Shown: positions 55,641-64,000 of the stretch, one piece after another
Layout: each line of letters begins with the position of its first letter
Position numbering within the stretch: position 1 is the stretch's first letter
NCBI GenBank assembly: GCA_947623455.1
Contig: OX392536.1
Coordinates: 35,097,465 to 35,161,464, forward strand
Length of the DNA stretch: 64,000 nt
Reading direction: 5' to 3'
Origin: Mimachlamys varia
Lineage: Eukaryota; Mollusca; Bivalvia; Pectinida; Pectinidae
Made by a program: the position numbers and the translations under genes
Notes under the pieces: generated by a model
Told to the model about the DNA's origin: nothing
What the model saw: only the letters and a program-made list of their open reading frames with translations
Database searches by the model: none

Positions 55641-55644
55641 TTAG

Positions 55645-56220
55645 TTAGCTCTGGTGCGATCGTGCGAGAGTGACCGATTTCTTTTTTACAATAGACGGTT
55701 TATTTTAGAAATGTAAACCTCTTTTTCATAATGATACCACAAGAGTCCAAGTCTTGAAACAAAGAAAAAATGTTTATTGTTTTAAAAATATCGGACTTTA
55801 AATAAAAAAAACCCCTTGTGTCTTGTATCTTGTTGTATTATCAGATCATTCTATAAAAGGAACTATTACCGTATATCTCATACCAAGGAAACAGGAAATA
55901 AGCTCAATAATTGCTTAAATGGGCAGTCATACTGCCAACTTAGATACATTTTGACATATATTATTGGAGTGAAACTTGGTTTTCCTCGACTGCTGTTTCG
56001 TGAAATTAATTTTAATTGAATTTGATGAAACGGTACGACGCTATAAAATTGACGACCAATTCAATAAAATGGTATGGGCGAAATAAAATAACCTCAACAA
56101 AAAGTACCCTTTTTCAGAAAACATGATTTTTTGCTCCAGGAGACGTAGCGGTCATTGGTTTCAATAATTTTGTTTTATTTTCATTTCAGTTTAATGTTGA
56201 TAGATCGTATGTTGGATTCT
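55645..56220. other. Intergenic, nothing recognised
   Basis: No exon or element seen. Confidence 0.4.
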
Positions 56221-56221
56221 T

Positions 56222-56584
56222 AAAGGCCCAGTAAACGTAACTTTCGGCAAAACATGAAGCGAGAATCAAGCCTAATCACTTGTTATATTTATACATTTAG
56301 TTAATAATAACCGATATCAGCAATATTCAAGATGAATTCTTACGCGGTTACCGGTACAGCAGCAGTTGAAACACGGTATTTGTAAACACGAGTCCATTTT
56401 GAACTGTCTAACTGTTCTAACTTCGGCTTGTTGTTGTTGTGGGCCAGTGAGTTTCTTGTTAGTTACCGTTCAAGTTGACTTCGTTTTAGGCTTATTTTTT
56501 GCATGGTTATCAATTCGATTTTTTTGTTCATAATTTTTCAGAATCACGAACATTTTTCTGAAGTTACGTATATTGGGCGGTTTA
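56222..56584. mobile_element. GGCCCAATATA-ended MITE, copy 5 (diverged)
   Basis: Starts TAAAGGCCCAGTAAACGTAA and ends GTTACGTATATTGGGCGG. The right end is decayed and the internal GGCCCCACCTGAATTATT block is lost. Confidence 0.75.
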
Positions 56585-56739
56585 TTGAACAGGTTTCGAC
56601 GACATTCAGGGTGAATTTACTTTATATTGTGTTATTAGATTGATTGATTGTGATATTACGTCTATTTTAATCTACTACCGCGTTTTTCGATCAGAGACTT
56701 TATACGTCTCTGGTTCCATATACAGCAGACGACAAAAAG

Positions 56740-57832
56740 AAAGGATTAGAATGGATGTAGTGAAGGAATAGGAGAGGAAGATAGGGTTTAGAATGGATGT
56801 AGTGAAGGAATAGGAGAGGAAGATAGGGTTTAGAATGGATGTAGTGAAGGAATAGGGGAATAAGATAGGATTATAATGGATGTAGTGAAGGAATAGGAGA
56901 GGAAAATAAGACTAGAATGGATGTAGTGAAGGAATAGGAGAGGAAGATAGGGTTTAGAATGGATGTAGTGAAGGAATAGGAGAATAAGATAGGATTATAA
57001 TGGATGTAGTGAAGGAATAGGAGAGGAAGATAGGATTGGAATGGATGTAGTGAAGGAATAGGAGAGGAATATATGATTAGAATGGATGTAGTGAAGGAAT
57101 AGGAGAGGAATATATGATTAGAATGGATGTAGTGAAGGAATAGCAGAGGAAGAAAGGATTAGAATGGATGTAGTGAAGGAAAAGGAGAGGAAGATAGGGT
57201 TTAGAATGGATGTAGTGAAGGAATAGGGGAATAAGATAGGATTATAATGGATGTAGTGAAGGAATAGGAGAGGAAGATAGGATTGGAATGGATGTAGTGA
57301 AGGAATAGGAGAGGAAGAAAGGATTAGAATGGATGTAGTGAAGGAATAGGAGAGGAAGATAGGATTATAATGGATGTAGTGAAGGAATAGGAGAGGAAGA
57401 TAGGGTTTAGAATGGATGTAGTGAAGGAATAGGGGAATAAGATAGGATTATAATGGATGTAGTGAAGGAATAGGAGAGGAAAATAAGACTAGAATGGATG
57501 TAGTGAAGGAATAGGAGAGAAAGATAGGATTATAATGGATGTAGTGAAGGAATAGGAGAGGAAGATAGGGTTTAGAATGGATGTAGTGAAGGAATAGGGG
57601 AATAAGATAGGATTATAATGGATGTAGTGAAGGAATAGGAGAGGAAGATTGGGTTAGAATGGATGTAGTGAAGGAATAGGAGAGGAAGATAGAATTATAA
57701 TGGATGTAGTGAAGGAATAGGAGAGGAAGATAGGATTATAATGGATGTAGTGAAGGAATAGGAGAGGAAGATAGGGTTAGAATGGATGTAGTGAAGGAAT
57801 AGGAGAGAAAGATAGGATTATAATGGATGTAC
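56740..57832. repeat. 42-bp purine-rich minisatellite
   Basis: About 26 copies of a unit starting ATGGATGTAGTGAAGGAATA and ending GGAGAGGAAGATAGGATTATA, with AGGGTTTAG and GGGGAATAAG variants in repeating patterns. Confidence 0.95.
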
Positions 57833-58550
57833 TAATGAATGTACTATTATTTTGTTATATAGTGTAATTTGGATGGGTGACCGCCTGCACGCTACAATAG
57901 TATGATTATTGCTATTTTGATACTTAATATCAAACTGTTTCATTTCAACAAATTGTATTGACAAAAAGATGAAAAATATTGTCTAAAGGACTGATAAACA
58001 AGCAATGTCTGCTACATACATTCTTTCCTTCGGTGGCGCAATACATTAAACAATACAAATCGATAGTGAAATGAAGTAAATACAGTCAAAGGGAGGTAAC
58101 TCACATCTGGTGACATAACAAGCATATTTCTACAAACATATAATCTAATACATTGAACAGTACACACATGTACACATACACACAGCATTCTCATTTTACA
58201 TATATATCAATTATCTTTCTAATGTTAAATAAATTGCATGCATACATGTACTATAACTTACACATTATGCAGCTACCTGACAGACTGACCAAATGTCCAT
58301 ACATGTACAATAAGAATAATATACTTATTAATAAATAAATATTTATTTTAAATGATTTATCAGAGAGCAGAATTAACATGTAACTCGTTCACCTCGGTTT
58401 GAGCACAGCGCTTTGCATTGTTTGGTCTAAGATGAGTCATATTTTTAAATGGTATGTAGTAAATTTTGAATGCATCTATATTTCAATCATTTGAACTAAG
58501 TTGAATACGAGACCGTGAAGACGATATTTGTATTGTACCCATGTTCATAT
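57833..58550. other. Intergenic, nothing recognised
   Basis: AT-rich sequence between two arrays, without an exon or element. Confidence 0.4.
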
Positions 58551-58551
58551 T

Positions 58552-60075
58552 GTCTCTCTGTCTGTCTGACCGTCCTTACTGTTGTTACCGAGACCCGATG
58601 TTGCCTGTCTGTCTGATCGTCCTCACTGTTGTTACTGAGACCTGATGTTACCTGTCTGTCTGATCGTCCTTACTGTTGTTACTGAGACCCGATGTTACCT
58701 GTCTGTCTGACCGTCCTTACTGTTGTTACTGAGACCCGATGTTACCTGTCTGTCTGACCGTCCTCACTGTTGTTACTGAGACCCGATGTTACCTGTCTGT
58801 CTGACCGTCCTCACTGTTGTTACTGAGACCCGATGTTACCTGTCTGTCTGATCGTCCTTACTGTTGTTACTGAGACCCGATGTTACCTGTCTGTCTGACC
58901 GTCCTCACTGTTGTTACTGAGACCCGATGTTACCTGTCTGTCTGACCGTCTATACTGTTGTTACTGAGACCCGATGTTACCTGTCTGTCTGACCGTCTAT
59001 ACTGTTGTAACTGAGACCCGATGTTACCTGTCTGTCTGACCGTCCTCACTGTTGTTACTGAGACCCGATGTTACCTGTCTGTCTGACCGTCCTTACTGTT
59101 GTTACTGAGACCCGATGTTACCTGTCTGTCTGATCGTCCTTACTGTTGTTACTGAGACCCGATGTTACCTGTCTGTCAGACCGTCCTTACTGTTGTTACT
59201 GAGACCCGATGTTACCTGTCTGTCTGATCGTCCTCACTGTTGTTACTGAGACCCGATGTTACCTGTCTGTCAGACCGTCCTTACTGTTGTTACTGAGACA
59301 TGATCTGACCTGTCTGTCTGATCATCCTTACTGTTGTTACTGAGACCCGATGTTACGTGTGTGTCTGATCGTACTCACTGTTGTTACTGAGACCCGATGT
59401 TACCTGTCTGTCTGACCGTCTAAACTGTTGTTACTGAGACCCGATGTTACCTGTCTGTCTGACCGTCCTCACTGTTGTTATCGAGACCTGATGTTACCTG
59501 TCTGTCTGATCGTCCTCACTGTTGTTACTGAGACCCGATGTTACGTGTGTGTCTGACCGTCCTCACTGTTGTTACTGAGACCCGATGTTACCTGTCTGTC
59601 TGACCGTCCTCACTGTTGTTACTGAGACCCGATGTTACCTGTCTGTCTGACCGTCTAAACTGTTGTTACTGAGACCCGATGTTACCTGTCTGTCTGACCG
59701 TCTATACTGTTGTTACTGAGATCCGATGTTACCTGTCTGTCTGACCGTCCTCACTGTTGTTACTGAGACCCGATGTTACCTGTCTGTCCGATCGTCCTTA
59801 CTGTTGTTACTGAGACCCGATGTTACGTGTGTGTCTGACCGTCCTCACTGTTGTTTCTGAGACTCGATGTTACCTGTCTGTCTGACCGTCTAAACTGTTG
59901 TTACTGAGACCCGATGTTACCTGTCTGTCTGACCGTCCTCACTGTTGTTACTGAGACCCGATGTTACCTGTCTGTCTGACCGTCCTCACTGTTGTTACTG
60001 AGACCCGATGTTACCTGTCTGTCTGACCGTCTAAACTGATGTTACTGAGACCCGGTGTTACCTGTCGGTCGAATT
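58552..60075. repeat. 47-bp minisatellite
   Basis: About 32 copies of a unit starting GATGTTACCTGTCTGTCTGA and ending TGTTGTTACTGAGACCC. The unit includes a CTGTCTGTCTG tetranucleotide run, a likely seed of the array. Confidence 0.96.
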
Positions 60076-60079
60076 GTCG

Positions 60080-60810
60080 TTAAAAAAACCTTCTTGTTCA
60101 TTTTGTTTGTAGGTTCAATCAACTATTAACATGTATAGACCGGGACTATGATAAAAATCCGGTTCGCTTTCACATCATTATCCCTAAGCTATAGTTGTAT
60201 TGTTGATTAAGATAGAAGGTAACAGATTTGTATAAGTGTACTAACACTTGTTTCTGTGTCCGATTCCATTTTTCTCTATCATGCTTAAATCATGTATTAC
60301 TTGCAAAGAATTCTGAATAAAACAAAGTTTAAACTAAAGAGATTTCTTTATGCTTGGTTTAGAGCAGTTCAAATGATTGAGGACTTTTGCTGGTATCCTT
60401 TCAGGTATTTCTTCTTAGACGTATCGCTATTTATTGACGAATATTCCAATAATATTACGTTCTGACATCCATAAGATGGGGTATGTACTGCACATAGTAT
60501 ATTTGAGGGTTTATTACTACCTGGTATCTAGTGTCAAATGTCTTCCTTCAATTCAACAACAGAGGGTTTTAAAGAACGTACCCAAATCACAATGGTTATA
60601 TTCTACTGTTTGAAAATTCTTTCGTTCTTTATATGTCATGTTTAAATGGGTTCTTGGGTCAAGGCTTTGTTAAATGAAAATCGTGTCGTTCGATTTGAAT
60701 TCAGTATATTTAAAAACCATCTACTTTTGTGTCAGCGAAAGTTGACACATCATGGAGTCAGTTTACAGTGTTTAAAATTGCATTTAAGAACCGAATGAAC
60801 AGTCTCTCTC
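60080..60810. other. Intergenic, nothing recognised
   Basis: No exon or element seen. Confidence 0.4.
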
Positions 60811-60811
60811 T

Positions 60812-61045
60812 CCAGACAGACATTTTGTCTTATTGACAGACATTTTGTCTTATAGACAGACATTTTGTCTTTCTGACAGACATTTTGTCTTTCTGACAGA
60901 TATTTTGTCTCATTGACAGACATTTTATCTTATTGACAGACATTTTGTTTTATAGACAGACATTTTGTCTTATAGACAGACATTTTGTCTTATAGACAGA
61001 CATTTTGTCTTATTGACAGATATTTTTTCTCATAGGCAGTCTTTT
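60812..61045. repeat. 20-bp tandem repeat
   Basis: About 12 copies of GACAGACATTTTGTCTTATA or TTATT variants. Each unit contains the near-palindrome AGACATTTTGTCT. Confidence 0.93.
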
Positions 61046-61735
61046 GGTCTTACTGTTTTGTTGTCGGATTCCTCTTCTTCATTTATCTGTACACTTTTTT
61101 ATACGCCATGCATTTTAACGTACTTTTTGAAGTAGTTTATTTGTATTAAAGCTCGTGACACTAGTACAATGTGTCCCATCATATTCAATAGAAAGAACCA
61201 ACACACACTCTCTTGAAGAAATAAGCTCATTTATGTATATAATAGTTCTATTGTCGACGTGTACCTTCTTACCTTTAACAGGTAAAGGAGATATCATTGG
61301 CCTACGGTATTATAGACCTAGGTATTGACACTACGGTGTACATAGCTAATGTAAGAGTTAACATCAATTGTTGTGGTAGTCTGTGAGATACCTAATCAGG
61401 CCTTAAATTCAAGTCCTCTGCGTTTTCTCCCTCGATTAGTATACGTATTCTTGGTTTATAAACCTAACACCTGACACGTCGGAATAGAAATGAAGGCTTA
61501 GCCAGAATTTACGGTCGCGTATTCGAGACATTATAAAAAATATTTTGGATTTACGTGTGTACCCATACCGTATCATCATATTGTTCGTAAGCGTATTACC
61601 TTTGATGTGCAACGTGCTTTAAACCGCTGTACGAACAAGATAATAGACTATAATTACAAAAAGATAATTTTAAAACAAAATAACAATTTTTAGAACAAAA
61701 TAATGAATTGTTGAACAAAACAATAAGTTGTAAAA
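61046..61735. other. Intergenic, nothing recognised
   Basis: No exon or element seen. Confidence 0.4.
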
Positions 61736-61737
61736 CA

Positions 61738-62530
61738 AAATGTATGTATGAAGTTTTACTTACAAAACAATAAGTTATAATACAAAATACGAAGTTTTAC
61801 TTCCAGAACGATTAATTGTTATACAAAATATGTAGTTTTACTTACAGAACAATTAATTGTTATACAAAATATGAAGCTTTACTTACAAAACAATACATTG
61901 TAATACAAAATATGAAGTTTTCTTACAGAACAATACGTTGTGGAATACAAAATACGAAGTTTTACTTACAGAATAATAAGTTGTAATACAAAATATGAAG
62001 CTTTACGTACAAAACAATACATTGTAATACAAAATATGAAGTTTTCTTACAGAACAATACGTTGTGGAATACAAAATACGAAGTTTTACTTACAAAGAAA
62101 TAAGTTGTTATACAAAATATGAAGTTTTCTTACAGAACAATACATTGTTATACAAAATATGAAGTTTAACTTACAGAACAATACATTGTTATACAAAATA
62201 TGAAGTTTTACTTACAGAACAATAAGTTCGAATACAAAATATGAAGTTTTACTTACAGAAAAATAAGTTCGAATACAAAATATGAAGTTTTACTTACAGA
62301 ATAATACATTGTTATACAAAATATGAAGTTTTACTTACAGAACAATAAGTTCGAATACAAAATATGAAGTTTTACTTACAGAACAATATTATTGTAATAC
62401 AAAATATGAAGTTTTCTCACAGAACAATACATTGTTATACAAAATATAAAGTTTTACTAGCAAAGCAATAAATTGTAGTACAAAATATGAAGTTTTACTT
62501 ACAGAACAATACATGGTTATACAAAATATT
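61738..62530. repeat. About 40-bp AT-rich minisatellite
   Basis: About 20 copies of a unit containing ACAAAATATGAAGTTTTACT and TACAGAACAATAAGTTGTAA. Confidence 0.93.
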
Positions 62531-62890
62531 GTGTTTGATATCATGTAAGAAGGTTTGTTTCTTTATTGTTGTAAACAAAACTCCAACAAACACATATTTA
62601 ACAAAGCGATACGAAAAATAATTTACAACAGACTCATTTTTTTCAGTATTCACAGAAGACATCTTAAATTTTAAGTTTGTTTTATACCCCATAGCTCACA
62701 TTTAAATATTTGATGACAGATGAGGTGGCTTTAAAAATATAGTATTTACTGACTACTGTATAACAGTTTCGAATTAAGACCGGCAGGCTAAATCGTATTA
62801 CAGTATCCATATGCTGTTATGATTAGCACATTGTTACGTGTCTGGTTCCATTAGGGGTTTGCATTGTTTCCCCTAGCGCTTTTCATTGGT

Positions 62891-63163
62891 CTTGGGCCCG
62901 TATTCATGAAACCATTCTCATGCTTAAGCTTGGATTATGTGCTCAAGCCCAATTTCTTTATCCAGTTATAAACTAATAATTAAATGATATTTTAGAAAAG
63001 ATTTGGAAACAGTGCGAAGAAAGTTGAAGTAATATACTGTTCCAATGTTTAAATTTGACTTCTTGAGCGTTCGACACGATTTAAATAATTTACAAGAAAG
63101 CTGACTTGAGCACAAGATTCATACTTGAGCACGAGACCGCTTTCATGAATACAGGCCTTGGTG
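62891..63163. repeat. Foldback element with GTATTCATGAAAC ends
   Basis: CTTGGGCCCGTATTCATGAA at the left is matched by TTTCATGAATACAGGCCTTG at the right. Subterminal AAGCTTGGATTATGTGCTCAAG and CTTGAGCAC also pair. Similar in design to the elements at 31422 and 34542 but a different family. Confidence 0.65.
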
Positions 63164-63580
63164 TTTGTTAACTATATCTTTGATTGGTCACTCTCTGTGT
63201 ATGTGTTTGTCATAATCTTCATTACTCCCATGCTAAAGTCACAATGGTAATAATTGATCAATATAATTAAAGCTTAACGATAGCAGAAAACAAATACTGT
63301 TAGAAAGCAATTGTGTACAGTGGAATTTCGCAGACAGTCTTTATGATTAAGAAGTATTGATGTGTGACGGTACTCAGGTATCGATGATCTGTTATAAGAA
63401 TACACAAGCGACAATTGCTGTATAAAGTATACGAGCGAGAGCTCACTTCATAGACCTACGAACGAAAACCGAGGTCACCAGGCCCGACTACACAGCACTA
63501 ATGATTTGTTAGTGAAATCGAAATGTGATAAAGCGTTCTTTGTAGATTTAATTAGTGAAAAGACACAAGGAATCCCTACA

Positions 63581-63767
63581 ATGACTAAAACGTTATGTGA
63601 ACGTTGTTCTAGTCGATGTGCTTTGGATATCTCGGCTAAGGACTCTCCGAAACAGAAATTCAAGCAATATGCGGATGGATGTTATATGCATGGCCCGTCG
63701 GCCATTGCGCGTTCTGTTAACATTATACGACTGTCACTATGGGTATTAGTATTTCTTGCCGGATGGG
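63581..63767 (+). CDS. DEG/ENaC (acid-sensing/FMRFamide-type) channel, first coding exon
   Basis: The exon runs from the ATG at 63581 to the donor G|GTACGT at 63768, 62 codons and one base, phase 1. It encodes a Cys-rich start (MTKTLCERCSSRCALDISAK) and then QKFKQYADGCYMHGPSAIAR and SVNIIRLSLWVLVFLAGWG. The HG pair followed by I, R and W at family spacing and a hydrophobic helix is the cytoplasmic gating motif and start of TM1 in DEG/ENaC channels. TM1, the extracellular domain and TM2 must lie in exons right of the window. Which subfamily (ASIC, FaNaC or other) cannot be told. The frame is open 25 codons further upstream but has no ATG there. Confidence 0.72.
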
Positions 63768-64000
63768 GTACGTATCCAATTGTAAACTGTATAATTCCGA
63801 TATAAATCTTTGATATGTTTAATTATACACAGTGTCATGTACACATTAGCAAGTTCTTACATTTCAGAAACAATCATTTCACTATATTTCCCGATAGAAA
63901 AAATAACTCAACGTTCGGGATTTATTTTTTCCTGTTTTGGGATAAATATTTCATCAATCAATTCATCAAATCCGGTATACCGACACTTTTCTAAATATTA
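63768..64000. other. Start of intron 1 of the channel gene
   Basis: Begins with GTACGTATCC; nothing else recognised before the edge. Confidence 0.5.

Overview
The window is nuclear DNA of a mollusc, most likely a bivalve. It is AT-rich, its genes have many GT-AG introns, it carries bivalve-style repeats, and it has one LINE with an APE endonuclease and reverse transcriptase. There are no bacterial operons, CRISPR arrays or phage genes. Most open frames longer than 60 codons arise from tandem repeats or chance; the real coding sequence is a few short exons that I assembled by splice site, phase and family similarity.

Genes. (1) About 303-16,595, minus strand: ten exons of an ELMOD3 orthologue (ELMO-domain Arf-family GAP). 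It has a long acidic N-terminal region and runs off the left edge. (2) 16,707-29,404, plus strand: a complete five-exon gene for mitochondrial ribosomal protein bS18m (MRPS18C). It lies head-to-head with ELMOD3, with 111 bp between start codons. (3) 41,537-47,850, minus strand: a complete four-exon MAP-kinase phosphatase of the DUSP1/2/4/5 group (393 aa) with rhodanese/KIM and catalytic domains. (4) 53,170-54,253, minus strand: a small TATA-box gene for a secreted Gly/Tyr-rich peptide of 79 aa with a hydrophobic C-terminus. (5) 63,581-63,767, plus strand: the first coding exon of a probable DEG/ENaC channel, which continues past the right edge.

Mobile DNA. MRPS18C intron 1 holds a decayed LINE (about 17.47-23.28 kb) with ORF1, endonuclease, reverse transcriptase and a C-terminal Cys/His motif. 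Non-autonomous elements include five copies of a roughly 390-bp family ending in AAAGGCCCAATATACGTAAC, a 938-bp TA-flanked element inside a 48-bp minisatellite, an element with a core of 156-bp tandem units and a terminal hairpin, and several foldback palindromes, one with matched 105-bp arms.

Tandem repeats. About twenty minisatellites (units 14-73 bp, up to about 84 copies) fill introns and intergenic DNA, covering well over 12 kb. Several start at or copy a splice junction. In MRPS18C, the intron 2 array grows out of the exon 2 donor, and the intron 3 array repeats the exon 4 acceptor with 43 nt of exon. In ELMOD3 a 63-bp duplication copies the acceptor of exon 4. These junction-derived arrays are the most unusual feature of the window. 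I found no gene cluster suggesting a new multi-gene system.
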